DNA from: Nocardioides albus
GTDB lineage: Bacteria; Actinomycetota; Actinomycetes; Propionibacteriales; Nocardioidaceae
Assembly: GCF_014648255.1 (NCBI RefSeq)
Contig: NZ_BMQT01000003.1
Coordinates: 372,001 to 436,000, forward strand
Direction of reading: 5' to 3'
DNA length: 64,000 bases
The notes under the pieces were generated by a model. It did not search any database and was not told the DNA's origin. It was given only the letters and a program-made list of their open reading frames with translations. Within the stretch, counting starts at the first letter, position 1, and each line of letters starts with the position of its first letter. Shown one piece after another: positions 27,252 to 35,733 of this stretch. The position numbers and the translations under genes were made by a program.

Positions 27252-27506
27252 TCAAACTGCACGCTTCTTCAGCTTGCGGCGCTCCCGTTCGGAGAGTCCA
27301 CCCCAGATTCCGAAGCGCTCGTCGTTGCCCAGAGCAGACTCAAGGCAATCCTGGCGCACCTCGCAGGTCTGGCAGACCTTCTTGGCTTCCCGAGTCGATC
27401 CACCCTTTTCAGGGAAGAACGCCTCCGGATCCGTCTGCGCGCACAGGGCGCGCTCCTGCCAGCCCCCTTCGTCGGTGTCCGGCTCGAGGAGAAACAGCTC
27501 TCTCAT
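27252..27506 (-). CDS. whiB2: WhiB-family iron-sulfur transcriptional regulator
   Basis: An 84-residue WhiB protein. Cysteines C22, C45, C48 and C54 give the [4Fe-4S] pattern C-x22-C-x2-C-x5-C; the beta-turn GIWGG is followed by a basic tail SERERRKLKKR. The sequence from GWQERALCAQTDPE onward closely follows Streptomyces WhiB and mycobacterial WhiB2, regulators of septation and cell division that work with sigma factor or partner proteins. Its neighbours (manB block, cofD) match the whiB2 locus in mycobacteria. It is transcribed alone from a strong promoter with a long leader. Confidence 0.93.
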   Translation of the reverse strand: MRELFLLEPDTDEGGWQERALCAQTDPEAFFPEKGGSTREAKKVCQTCEVRQDCLESALGNDERFGIWGGLSERERRKLKKRAV

Positions 27507-27549
27507 CGTCTATCCGACCTTTCGACCCTATTCAGCTAATTTTGGGACC

Positions 27550-27573
27550 GTGACCCGATCTCGGGCCAGTCAC
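27550..27573 (-). promoter_or_regulatory. Hairpin in whiB leader
   Basis: GTGAC...GTCAC arms (27550-27554 and 27569-27573) enclose an inner CCGATCTCGG hairpin, about 45 nt upstream of the whiB start codon. A second small stem CCCG-TTTTTT-CGGG lies near 27602-27615. These could tune whiB translation; this is inferred from structure only. Confidence 0.35.
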
Positions 27574-27742
27574 CTCACGCCATCGGCAGGTAACCGATCC
27601 CCCCGTTTTTTCGGGTACTGCCTCTAGTTACGACCTAGGCCGCTTTTTTGATGCAGTCCCCTTGCCGAAACTTTCCCGAGACTCCTGAGCACTGTCTCCA
27701 CCGCCTCGGTTTCCCGGTTCCGTTTCGAATGACACTGATGAA

Positions 27743-27771
27743 ATTACATGCCTGTCGGTGCCACAAGTCAA
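27743..27771 (-). promoter_or_regulatory. Sigma-70-type promoter of whiB
   Basis: On the minus strand TTGACT (27771-27766) and TGTAAT (27748-27743) are separated by exactly 17 nt, close to the housekeeping consensus. Transcription would start near 27736 and give a leader of about 230 nt. The remaining part of the 352-nt spacer 27507-27858 also holds the cofD promoter, which I could not locate. Confidence 0.6.
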
Positions 27772-27858
27772 CCCTCAAATCTGCTAGGGCCGTATTAACA
27801 CAGGCTTTCCGTACCGGCTGGAGCAGGGGTGCTGGCCCTCGTCTGAGAGGCTAGGACC

Positions 27859-28872
27859 ATGCGCGACATCACCGTTCTCTCCGGCGGCCATGGTGGCTCG
27901 AAGTTCATCTCCGGGCTCCTCCACGGCATCTCCACCGGCCGCGTCCCGGGCATCGAACGCGATGCCCGGATCACCGTGATCGCCAATACCGCCGACGATC
28001 TGTGGATGCACGGCGTCAAGGTCTGCCCCGACCTCGACACGGTGATGTACACCCTTGGCAACGGATTCGACCACGACCGCGGCTGGGGCCGCAAGGCCGA
28101 GACCTGGTCCATCAAGGAGGAGCTCGAGGCCTACGGGGTGCCCGGCACCTGGTTCGGGCTCGGCGACCGCGACATCGCCACCCACCTCGTCCGCACCCAG
28201 ATGCTCGAGGCCGGGTTCTCGTTGTCGCAGGTCACCGAGGCGTTGTGCGAGCGGTGGCTGAAGCCGGTATGGGGCGAGCGGGTGCGACTGCTGCCGATGA
28301 CCGACGATCGAGTCGAGACCCATGTGGCGGTCAAGGACGAAGATTCACCCAGCGGACTCTCCGTCGTCCATTTCCAGGAGTACTGGGTACGCCTGCGGGC
28401 CGGCGTACCCGTCGAGAAGCTCATCTTCGTGGGGCAGGACGAGTCGAAGCCGGGCCCGGGGGTGATGGACGCGCTGCTGAAGTCCGACCTGGTGATCGTG
28501 CCACCGTCCAACCCGGTCGTCTCGATCGGGACCATCCTCGGTGTGCCGGGGATCCGGGAGGGCCTGGTCGCCACCTCGGCCCCGGTGGTGGGGATCTCGC
28601 CGATCATCAGCGGTCATCACGTACGCGGCATGGCGGAGCAGATGCTCGCGGCGATCGGCGTGGACGCGACCGCCGCCGGGGTCGGGCTGCACTACGGGAA
28701 ACGAGGCTCCGGCGGGGTCCTCGACGGCTGGCTCGTCGACACTGCTGACGCCGCCGCGGTCCCCGCGCTCACCGAGTCGGGGCTGAAGGCGGCCGCTGTC
28801 CCGCTGTGGATGTCCTCCGAGGACGCGACGGCCGACATCGCCGCCGCCGCGGTAGAGCTGGTCGCCCGATGA
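27859..28872 (+). CDS. cofD: 2-phospho-L-lactate transferase (F420 biosynthesis)
   Basis: A 337-residue CofD/FbiA protein that joins the phospholactate or phosphoenolpyruvate moiety to the deazaflavin Fo, making F420-0 or dehydro-F420-0. Family blocks: VLSGGHGGSKFISGL, VIANTADDLWMHGVKVCPDLDT, FGLGDRDIATHLVRT, VIVPPSNPVVSIGTIL and VGISPIISGHHVRGMAE. The start ATG has a purine-rich site in front, and the stop overlaps fbiB by 4 nt. Order whiB-fbiA-fbiB matches mycobacteria. Confidence 0.95.
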   Translation: MRDITVLSGGHGGSKFISGLLHGISTGRVPGIERDARITVIANTADDLWMHGVKVCPDLDTVMYTLGNGFDHDRGWGRKAETWSIKEELEAYGVPGTWFGLGDRDIATHLVRTQMLEAGFSLSQVTEALCERWLKPVWGERVRLLPMTDDRVETHVAVKDEDSPSGLSVVHFQEYWVRLRAGVPVEKLIFVGQDESKPGPGVMDALLKSDLVIVPPSNPVVSIGTILGVPGIREGLVATSAPVVGISPIISGHHVRGMAEQMLAAIGVDATAAGVGLHYGKRGSGGVLDGWLVDTADAAAVPALTESGLKAAAVPLWMSSEDATADIAAAAVELVAR

Positions 28873-29858
28873 CGGGGCCCACGACGAGCGCCATGAACGG
28901 GCAGGGCATCACCGTCACCGCCCCTGACGGCGTACCCGAGGTTCGTAAGGGCGACGATCTCGCCGCCCTGCTCCTCGACGCCCTGGAGTCCCCGCTGGTC
29001 GACGGCGACATCGTCGTGGTCACCTCGAAGGTCGTCTCCAAGGCCGAGGGCCAGGTGCGGGAGGGCAACCGGGACGACGCGCTCCCTGGAGAGACGACGC
29101 GGGTGGTGGCCCGACGGGGGCCGACCCAGATCGTGCGCAGCCGGCTCGGGCTGACGATGGCCGCTGCCGGGATCGACGCCTCCAACGTCGAGGCCGGCCA
29201 CATCGTGCTGCTTCCGCTGGACCCCGACGCCTCCGCGCATGCCCTGCGCGCCACGCTCCGCGACCGCACCGGCGCGAACGTCGGCGTGATCATCACCGAC
29301 ACCGCCGGACGCGCTTGGCGCGACGGACAGACCGACATCGCCATCGGCGCTGCCGGGCTCGAGGTGCTGGAGAGCTTCGCCGGCCAGGTCGACGCCTACG
29401 GCAACGACCTCGTCGTCACCGCCCCCGCCGTCGTCGACGAGATCGCCTCGGCGGCCGAGATCTCCCAGGGCAAGCTGGGCGCGCGGCCGTTCGCGATCCT
29501 GCGAGGCCGGGCCGACCTGGTCCGCGAGCCCGGTGACGACGGGCCGGGAGCGAGCGCACTCATCCGCCCCGAGGGGTCGGACTTCTTCGGCTTCGGGGCC
29601 AGGGAGGCCGTCGTACGCGCTCTCAAGGGTGCCACCGAGGACCAGGCTCCGTTCGGAGCCCCGGCGAGCGTCGAGGAGCTCTCCGCGGCCGTCACCGAGG
29701 TGACCGGGACCTCCCCCGTGCCCCACGAGGGCGGCCTTCGGGTGGCGGGAGTCGACCCCGCGGTGATCGCAGCGCTGGCTTTCGCGCACGGCTGGCGATG
29801 CGAGCGCGATGACATCAATCACGGGGCGACTTCCCATCTGCAACCACTGACCACCTAG
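28869..29858 (+). CDS. fbiB: F420-0:gamma-L-glutamate ligase, no nitroreductase domain
   Basis: A 329-residue protein with the CofE ligase domain that adds glutamates to F420-0: VVVTSKVVSKAEGQ, TRVVARRGPTQIVRS, VLLPLDPDASAHALRATL, GVIITDTAGRAWRDGQTDIAIG and ARPFAILRGRADLV. Mycobacterial FbiB is about 450 residues because of a C-terminal FMN nitroreductase-like domain that reduces dehydro-F420-0. Here only about 80 residues follow the ligase (FGFGAREAVVRALKG and a short tail), with no nitroreductase motifs. ATGA overlap with cofD. Confidence 0.9.
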   Translation: MTGPTTSAMNGQGITVTAPDGVPEVRKGDDLAALLLDALESPLVDGDIVVVTSKVVSKAEGQVREGNRDDALPGETTRVVARRGPTQIVRSRLGLTMAAAGIDASNVEAGHIVLLPLDPDASAHALRATLRDRTGANVGVIITDTAGRAWRDGQTDIAIGAAGLEVLESFAGQVDAYGNDLVVTAPAVVDEIASAAEISQGKLGARPFAILRGRADLVREPGDDGPGASALIRPEGSDFFGFGAREAVVRALKGATEDQAPFGAPASVEELSAAVTEVTGTSPVPHEGGLRVAGVDPAVIAALAFAHGWRCERDDINHGATSHLQPLTT

Positions 29859-29898
29859 AATCTGCGCGTCCCGACCAGAGACCCGAGGTAAGCCGACA

Positions 29899-30681
29899 GT
29901 GGCCAACAAGTCGCTCAACAAGGACCGCCGTGCGGTCATCAATGACATCCGCAAGAAGCAGGGTCGCGCCGAGCGTGTCCGCGGTGCGGCGATCATCGGT
30001 GTCTGCCTCGTCATCGCGGTGCTGATGGTGGGTGCCGCCGCGTGGAAACCGATCACCGGGTTCTTCAAGGAGAGCAAGTACGACGACGTCGCACTCCAGG
30101 ACATCGGGAAGAGCGCGAAGGCCGCCGGCTGCCAGAAGGTCTTCGAGACCAAGGCCGACGGCAACCAGAATCACATCGCCACCGGCACCGAGCAGACCTA
30201 CACCACTGCTCCCCCGGCCTTCGGTCCGCACTGGAACGAGGCGAACGTCGCTCCGGCGGACATGTCGCGCAAGTTCTACTCCGCTGACGACCGCCCCGAC
30301 CTCGAGGCGCTGGTGCACAACCTCGAGCACGGCTACACGATCGTCTGGTACGACGAGACCGTCTCCGAGGACGAGCTGGATCTGCTGCGCGTGATCGGTG
30401 ACAAGTTCGCCGGCACCTCCAACTTCCGCTACAAGTTCATCGCGGCCCCGTGGACCGCTGCCGACGCCAAGGAGACCGCGGTCGCCGGCGACAAGAAGAC
30501 CGAGTTCCCCGATGGCACCCACATCGCCATGACCCACTGGTACGCAGACCCGGCCAACCCGACCGAGGCCTCCACCCAGAAGGGCGTCTTCCAGTACTGC
30601 GAGGGCGTCTCCGGCGAGGCGGTCAAGGACTTCATGACCACCTACCCCTACACCGACACCCCGGAGCCCCAGGCCATGTGA
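29899..30681 (+). CDS. DUF3105 membrane-anchored protein
   Basis: A 260-residue protein with a basic N-terminus (ANKSLNKDRRAVINDIRKKQ), one transmembrane helix at about 28-47 (GAAIIGVCLVIAVLMVGAAA) and an extracytoplasmic DUF3105 domain carrying the family motif VHNLEHGYTIVWYD and FGPHWNEANV. The conserved histidines could bind metal; function is unknown. The GTG at 29899 is 40 nt after fbiB, so it may be in the F420 operon. A strong hairpin follows the stop. Confidence 0.85.
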   Translation: MANKSLNKDRRAVINDIRKKQGRAERVRGAAIIGVCLVIAVLMVGAAAWKPITGFFKESKYDDVALQDIGKSAKAAGCQKVFETKADGNQNHIATGTEQTYTTAPPAFGPHWNEANVAPADMSRKFYSADDRPDLEALVHNLEHGYTIVWYDETVSEDELDLLRVIGDKFAGTSNFRYKFIAAPWTAADAKETAVAGDKKTEFPDGTHIAMTHWYADPANPTEASTQKGVFQYCEGVSGEAVKDFMTTYPYTDTPEPQAM

Positions 30682-30703
30682 TCTGGTTCTCCCGGACGTA
30701 CGG

Positions 30704-30733
30704 ACGGCCGCCTCCCGAACGGGAGGCGGCCGT
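30704..30733. terminator. Strong bidirectional terminator hairpin
   Basis: Perfect 13-bp stem (ACGGCCGCCTCCC with GGGAGGCGGCCGT) and a GAAC loop, 23 nt after the DUF3105 stop and facing the convergent manC gene. There is no clear T tract. Confidence 0.65.
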
Positions 30734-30749
30734 CTCACGTTCCGCTGGC

Positions 30750-30835
30750 TCGAGACCAACACAGTCCCCTCCCGCGCTCGATGGGATCGTGTTGGTCTCG
30801 ACACGCCTTCGCCTAGCGGCTCCGGCGGCTCGACC
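30750..30835. repeat. Inverted repeat and long form of the GGTCTCGACA repeat
   Basis: Arms TCGAGACCAACAC (30750-30762) and GTGTTGGTCTCGA (30789-30801) form a 13-bp stem. Overlapping it, 30794-30835 begins GGTCTCGACA and ends GGCTCGACC, the two halves of the short repeat found at 41567, 46473 and 48362, here separated by 23 nt. All lie in the convergent spacer between DUF3105 and manC. Confidence 0.65.
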
Positions 30836-30845
30836 GACGGGCGTT

Positions 30846-31922
30846 TCAGGTGAGGTCGGTGCGGTCGGAGTCCTTGAGCGCGGCGACGATCTTCTTGACC
30901 TGCTGCGCGTGAGCGCGGGTGGTGACCAGGACGGCATCGTCGGTGTCGACGACCACGATGTCGTCGAGGCCGATCAGGGCGATCGTGCGGCCGGAGTGGG
31001 GCACGACCAGGCCGGTGGAGTCGAGGGCGTGGACGAGCGAGGCGTCACCGAGGATCGTGGGGCCCTCGGGCGAGGCGGTGGCGGCGGCCTGGAGCAGCGT
31101 CGCGAGCGAGTCGAAGTCGCCGATGTCGTCCCAGCCGAGGTCGGCAGGCACCGTGGCGACCTTCCCCGCAGCGGCGGCGGGCTCCGCGACCGCGTGGTCG
31201 ACCGCGATCTTCGGCAGCGTCTCCCACAGCTCCTCGAGCCGCGACGGCTCGGCGGCGATGGTCCGCAACCGGTCGGCGAAGCCGGGGTCCGACTCCGCCA
31301 GCAGGTCGAGGAGGACCGTCGGGCGGACCACGAACATCCCGGCGTTCCAGCGGTAGCGGCCGGTCGCGAGATAGCCCGCAGCGACTTCTGCCGACGGCTT
31401 CTCGACGAACTCGTCGACCAGGTAGGCGCCCCGGTGGCCGACCAACGGCTTGCCCTCGGCGATGTAGCCGAACGCAGTCGAGGCGAAGGTCGGCGAGATC
31501 CCGATCGTCACCAGCCAGCCATCGGCAGCGACGGCCGCGGCGCTGCGTACGGTGTCGTGGAAGTTGTCGACGTTGCGGATCACGTGGTCCGCGGCGAAGG
31601 AGCCCATCACCGCCCCCGGGTCGCGCCGCTCGAGGAAGGCGGCGGCCAGACCGATCGCGGCCATCGAGTCGCGCCCGCTCGGCTCGGCCAGGATCGCGTC
31701 GTGCGGCACCTCAGGCAGCTGCTCGCACACCGCACGCTCGTGAACCGCACCCGTCACCACCATGATGCCGTCCGAGACGGGCTGGAGACGGTCATAGGTC
31801 TCCTGCAGGAGCGTACGTCCGTGGCCGGTCAGGTCGCGCAGGAACTTCGGCTCCGAGGACCGCGAGAGCGGCCACAGCCGCGTGCCTGCACCACCAGCGG
31901 GGACCACTGCCCAAAACGTCAT
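30846..31922 (-). CDS. manC: Mannose-1-phosphate guanylyltransferase
   Basis: A 358-residue sugar-nucleotide transferase making GDP-mannose from mannose-1-phosphate and GTP. The nucleotide-binding signature is VVPAGGAGTRLWPLSR near the N-terminus; FVEKPSAEVAAGYL and WNAGMFVVRPTVLL are the other conserved blocks. The mannose isomerase fusion found in longer ManC proteins is absent. The ATG at 31922 places the signature at the expected position. Together with ManB it supplies mannose for envelope glycans. Confidence 0.93.
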   Translation of the reverse strand: MTFWAVVPAGGAGTRLWPLSRSSEPKFLRDLTGHGRTLLQETYDRLQPVSDGIMVVTGAVHERAVCEQLPEVPHDAILAEPSGRDSMAAIGLAAAFLERRDPGAVMGSFAADHVIRNVDNFHDTVRSAAAVAADGWLVTIGISPTFASTAFGYIAEGKPLVGHRGAYLVDEFVEKPSAEVAAGYLATGRYRWNAGMFVVRPTVLLDLLAESDPGFADRLRTIAAEPSRLEELWETLPKIAVDHAVAEPAAAAGKVATVPADLGWDDIGDFDSLATLLQAAATASPEGPTILGDASLVHALDSTGLVVPHSGRTIALIGLDDIVVVDTDDAVLVTTRAHAQQVKKIVAALKDSDRTDLT

Positions 31923-31945
31923 GCCGCACACCTTAGGGTTCCAGT

Positions 31946-32650
31946 GTGAGCAGCTCCGCACGAACGTACCCCGAGGCCCTCGCCCAAGCCCTTCGCACAG
32001 ACCCGGGCGGTCCGTTCGTGACCTTCTACGACGAAGCGAGCGGCGAGCGCCAGGAGCTGTCGACCACGACCTACGCCAACTGGGTGGCCAAGGCCTCCGG
32101 CCTGCTCGTCGACGAGCACGGCCTCGAGCGCGGCGACAGCATCCGCGTCGATCTGCCCGCCCACTGGCTGGCCACGGTCTTCCTCGGCGCCGCCTGGAAC
32201 ACCGGCCTCGTGGTGACCGACGCCGGGAGCCCCGACGCCGTCGTGTGCGGACCCGAGACCCTGTCGAGCTGGGCGGACGATGCCGGCAAGCGGCCGACGC
32301 TGGCCTGCTCCCTGCTGCCGTTCGGCGTACGTTTCGCCGACCCGCTCCCCCAAGGCGTCCACGATGTCGGCATCGAGGTCTGGGGGCAGCCGGATGCCTT
32401 CACCCCCTGGGACCCGCCGGCCCCGGACGACGCCGCCACGTCGTGGGAGGGAGTCGAGACCACTCACGCGAACCTGTTCGGAGGCGACGGGAGGGACCTT
32501 CGACTGCTCTCCACCGTCGCACCGGCCTCGCCCGGCGGTGCGGCACTCCTGGCCGGTGTGCTCGTCGGTGGCGGGTCGCTGGTGCTGGTCGCCAACGCGA
32601 CCGAGGAGCGACTGGCTGCCATCGCCTCGAGCGAACGCGCAACGCGCTAA
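31946..32650 (+). CDS. TIGR03089 family protein
   Basis: A 234-residue protein resembling the N-terminal part of acyl-adenylating enzymes, as described for the actinobacterial TIGR03089 family: FVTFYDEASGERQELSTTTYANWVAKASGLLVDEHGLERGD is the family-like start, read in pieces, and LPAHWLATVFLGAAWNTGLVV follows. It lacks the ATP-binding and C-terminal domains of real adenylate-forming enzymes, so it is probably not a full ligase. GTG start, divergent from manC by 23 nt; its last 4 nt overlap the convergent amidase gene. Confidence 0.75.
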   Translation: MSSSARTYPEALAQALRTDPGGPFVTFYDEASGERQELSTTTYANWVAKASGLLVDEHGLERGDSIRVDLPAHWLATVFLGAAWNTGLVVTDAGSPDAVVCGPETLSSWADDAGKRPTLACSLLPFGVRFADPLPQGVHDVGIEVWGQPDAFTPWDPPAPDDAATSWEGVETTHANLFGGDGRDLRLLSTVAPASPGGAALLAGVLVGGGSLVLVANATEERLAAIASSERATR

Positions 32651-34794
32651 CCGACCTGGTCGTAGCCCCGGACCACACCCATCTGGGTCTTCCGGTCCCA
32701 GCCGCCGCTCTGGTTGTGCTCGTAGGCGAACCACATCCCGTCGGACTTGCGACGGAGCAGCAGGTCGCCGCCGGTGGCAGCGCCACGCAGATCCTTGGTC
32801 GCGAGGATGAAGTCGAAGGCGCTGGTGTCGATGCCGGCGTCGGAGTAGGTCGTCAGGCCACCGGGTCCGTTGGTGCGAAAGGTCAGCAGCTTGGTGGAGA
32901 CCTTGAAGATCACCTCCGGCGAGCCGTCGTCGGCGTAGAAGCGGCCTGCGCCGATCGCCTGGCTGGCTCCGCCCACTCCGCTGCGCATCGCGTAGGAGGC
33001 GCCCAGCGTGCCGGTCCCTCGACCCGGCCACACCCGGATCTCGCCGTTGGGGTGCTTGCCGACGAGGTCCGGCCAGCCGTCTCCGGTGATGTCGCTGACG
33101 ACGTCGAGGACCGAGACCGACTCGAAGCCGCGCCCGATGGTGACACCGGTCGCGAAGGTCTCGGTGCCGTTGCCCCGGTTGAGCCGGATCGTGCCGTCGG
33201 TGTGACGGATCAGGATGTCGCCGTCGCCGTCGCGGTCCCAGTCACCGGCGTTCATCAACGTCGCCGACGTGCCCGCGATCAGGTTGGTCGCCCGCGGCGT
33301 ACCGAAGCGGGCGTTGCCGTCGGTGCGGAGCACGACGATCCGTTTGTCGGAGGAGCGCCGAGCGACCAGGTCGGGATAGCCCTGACCGCTGATCTGCGAC
33401 TGCAGCTCGCGCGCGGCCCAGCCCGCCTGCTTGGCACCTGCCTGCGAGCGGATCGTGCTCAGCTTGGCGTACAGGTAGCGGCCCGGGCATGCGGTGGAGC
33501 CGGCGTCACGGTGGCCCATGATGGCGTGCGAGAAGGTGCCGTCGCCCATCCGGGTCGAGCCTTTGTTGCCGCGCACCCCGTGCAGCGACAGCTTCCATGC
33601 GAACAGCGAGCCGAAGGCGTTCACCAGCGCCGTCGGCGGCGCGACCTTGTCGAAGTTGCCGATCGCGGAGGCGCCGAAGCCATAGCTGTTGTAGCCCGAC
33701 GTGTGAGCCCCCACGACGGGACGGTCGACGCCGCCGTAGCGGCCCTCCCAGATGCGTCCGAACTTGTCGATCAGGAAGTTGTAGCCGAGGTCGCGCCAGC
33801 CACGGCTCCGCACGTGGTAGGTGTAGATGCTCCGGATGATCCCCGGCACCTGCGCCTGCGTGTAGGAGTTCGTGTTCACGGTGTGGTGCACGAACCCGCC
33901 TCGGACCTCATGGTAGTCGGGCGGCCCGGCTTCGCGTACGCCCTCGTCGGCACCCCACTGGCGGCGGCTGAAGATGCTGGGCTTGGCGGTGTACGCCGCT
34001 GCCGACAGGGTCGCCGCCTCACCCTCCTGCGCGCCCTCGACGTCCCCCTCCTCCCCCGCGCTCTCGGCCGGCTCCGGGGCGTCGTCCTCCGCGGGGTCGA
34101 TCTCGGGCGACTCGCGTCGGGTCGGCACCGTCTCGCCGGGCGTGATCACGGCCAGCCTGAGGTCGGCGGGCACCTGCGCACCGGTCAGACGCAGCCTCGT
34201 CTGCACCTCGTCGACCTCGCCGACGATCGCTTCCATGGTGCCCGGCCGGGCACCGCCGGCCTCCGCAGAGGCCGGGTCGGGGGCGTGGTCGTCGATGTGG
34301 ACGTCCAGCGCCTGCCAGTCGCTCCAGGTCCCGTCCACCAGCGTTCGTACGTCGGCCCCGACGGCGTCCTCCGGGACGACCGAACCGGGCGACCAGGTGA
34401 GCCCGACCGTCCCGAAGCCGTCCACCGGCTGCGGCAGGCTGGTCACCGTGATCTCGTCGTCGCGGGGCGCGGACCTCTTCGCCTCGGCGGTGAGCCGGCC
34501 GACGGAACCGCGCCCGGAATCGCGGCCCTTGGCCGGAGGCGCGGTCAGCGAGATCTCCTCGCGGTGGGCCTCGACCGTGTCCGCCGGCACCTCCGCCGCC
34601 GCTGACATGGCCGCCGGAGCGCCCGACACCGGGACCTCGCCCGGGTGGACCACTCTCAGGTCGACAACGGTGCTCGCCGGGACCAGCGCCGCCATGACGA
34701 CCCCGAGCACGAGCAGCTGCTGGGTCGAGACGACGTAGCGAGAGCGAGCGCGCTGAACGTCGCTCGGCTCCTCGTGCCCGTCCTGCGAAAACAT
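32647..34794 (-). CDS. Exported N-acetylmuramoyl-L-alanine amidase with FG-GAP-like repeats
   Basis: A 715-residue envelope protein. A hydrophobic N-terminal helix (QQLLVLGVVMAALVPASTVV) directs export or anchors it. The middle holds an amidase_2/PGRP-type domain with zinc ligands in GGFVHHTVNTN and AIMGHRDAGSTACPG; the last ~250 residues contain FG-GAP/VCBS-like repeats, with Asp-rich loops such as DWDRDGDGD and DITGDGWPD. Such proteins cut the bond between muramic acid and the stem peptide. The ATG at 34794 is used. An inverted repeat CCCTGGT...ACCAGGG (34805-34826) lies in its leader. Confidence 0.9.
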   Translation of the reverse strand: MFSQDGHEEPSDVQRARSRYVVSTQQLLVLGVVMAALVPASTVVDLRVVHPGEVPVSGAPAAMSAAAEVPADTVEAHREEISLTAPPAKGRDSGRGSVGRLTAEAKRSAPRDDEITVTSLPQPVDGFGTVGLTWSPGSVVPEDAVGADVRTLVDGTWSDWQALDVHIDDHAPDPASAEAGGARPGTMEAIVGEVDEVQTRLRLTGAQVPADLRLAVITPGETVPTRRESPEIDPAEDDAPEPAESAGEEGDVEGAQEGEAATLSAAAYTAKPSIFSRRQWGADEGVREAGPPDYHEVRGGFVHHTVNTNSYTQAQVPGIIRSIYTYHVRSRGWRDLGYNFLIDKFGRIWEGRYGGVDRPVVGAHTSGYNSYGFGASAIGNFDKVAPPTALVNAFGSLFAWKLSLHGVRGNKGSTRMGDGTFSHAIMGHRDAGSTACPGRYLYAKLSTIRSQAGAKQAGWAARELQSQISGQGYPDLVARRSSDKRIVVLRTDGNARFGTPRATNLIAGTSATLMNAGDWDRDGDGDILIRHTDGTIRLNRGNGTETFATGVTIGRGFESVSVLDVVSDITGDGWPDLVGKHPNGEIRVWPGRGTGTLGASYAMRSGVGGASQAIGAGRFYADDGSPEVIFKVSTKLLTFRTNGPGGLTTYSDAGIDTSAFDFILATKDLRGAATGGDLLLRRKSDGMWFAYEHNQSGGWDRKTQMGVVRGYDQVG

Positions 34795-34860
34795 GTGTGG
34801 ATCCCCCTGGTTCCGTAACACCAGGGAACATCTTTCACATCAGCCACAGGCAAAGGGAAG

Positions 34861-34900
34861 AGCCCGGGAGGAACTACAGATTTGTAATTCCTCCCGGGCT
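34861..34900 (-). terminator. Terminator of the Wzt/Wzm-glfT operon
   Basis: Perfect 13-bp stem AGCCCGGGAGGAA with TTCCTCCCGGGCT, 11 nt after the ABC ATPase stop. On the minus strand it is followed by CTTCCCTTTGCC. This ends the operon running down from the glycosyltransferase genes. Confidence 0.75.
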
Positions 34901-34911
34901 TCGCTTCCGGA

Positions 34912-35733
34912 TCAGACTTCCGCGCCGAGGGCACTGTCCGCGGCGTCGAGCCGCTTCTGCGCCGCCGAGCCCTTGCCGTCGTCCTCACCGTAGTGGAGGA
35001 ACTCGATGCCCTCGTCGACGTCGCCGTCGAAGACGAGCCGGCCGCTCTCCAGGCAGATGACGCGATCGCACATCCGCTTGACCGAGCCGGCGGCGTGGCT
35101 GACGTAGACCACGGTCCGGCCGCTGTCGCGGATCTCCTCCATCTTCTCCATGCACTTCTTCTTGAAGGGCTTGTCGCCGACGGCGAGGACCTCGTCGGCG
35201 AGGAAGATGTCGGAGTCGATGTGGACGGCGACCGAGAACCCCAGGCGCGAGTACTGCCCCGAGGAGTAGTTGCCGACCGGAGAGTTGAGATGGTCGCCGA
35301 GCTCGGCGAACTTCACCACGTCGTCGTAGATCTCAGCGGTCTCCTCGGCCGAGAGCCCATAGATCGCCGCGTTGAGGAAGATGTTCTCGCGGCCGGACAG
35401 CTGCGGGTGGAACCCGGCACCGGTCGCGATCAGGCCGGCGATCTGGCCGCGCGTCTTCACCACACCGTGGTCCGGGCGCATCACGCCGCTGATCAGCTTC
35501 AGCAGCGTCGACTTGCCGGAGCCGTTGAGCCCCATGAGCCCGACCGACTCGCCCTGCTTGATCGTGAAGGTGACGTCGTCGAGCGCCTTGAACGTGTTGG
35601 AGACCGCCCGCCCCTTCATCTTGGCGACGGTGATGTCCTTGATGCTGCGGTGGTAGCGGAGCGTGAAGTTCTTGGTGACTCCGTCCACCACGATCGAGTC
35701 TGCGGCGGTGTCCTGAGCTTGTCGAAGGGTCAC
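34912..35733 (-). CDS. Polysaccharide ABC exporter ATPase (Wzt-like)
   Basis: A 273-residue ABC ATPase of the O-antigen/teichoic-acid/galactan export type. Walker A is GLNGSGKST, the signature YSSGQYSRLGFSV, Walker B IFLADEVLAVGD. It lacks the C-terminal carbohydrate-binding domain of Gram-negative Wzt and is the same length as the mycobacterial galactan exporter ATPase Rv3781. GTG at 35733 overlaps the permease stop (GTGA). With the adjacent permease it should export a lipid-linked glycan across the membrane. Confidence 0.9.
   Translation of the reverse strand: MTLRQAQDTAADSIVVDGVTKNFTLRYHRSIKDITVAKMKGRAVSNTFKALDDVTFTIKQGESVGLMGLNGSGKSTLLKLISGVMRPDHGVVKTRGQIAGLIATGAGFHPQLSGRENIFLNAAIYGLSAEETAEIYDDVVKFAELGDHLNSPVGNYSSGQYSRLGFSVAVHIDSDIFLADEVLAVGDKPFKKKCMEKMEEIRDSGRTVVYVSHAAGSVKRMCDRVICLESGRLVFDGDVDEGIEFLHYGEDDGKGSAAQKRLDAADSALGAEV

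Noticed and set aside
29859..29898. Frameshifted remnant of a nitroreductase domain after fbiB
   Set aside because: Only 40 nt separate the fbiB stop from the DUF3105 start and no nitroreductase motif appears in any frame.
35711..35728. Another copy of the 22-nt dispersed repeat near the Wzt-like start
   Set aside because: CCTGAGCTTGTCGAAGG is similar in style but shares only a short core with the repeat, and it codes normal residues there.
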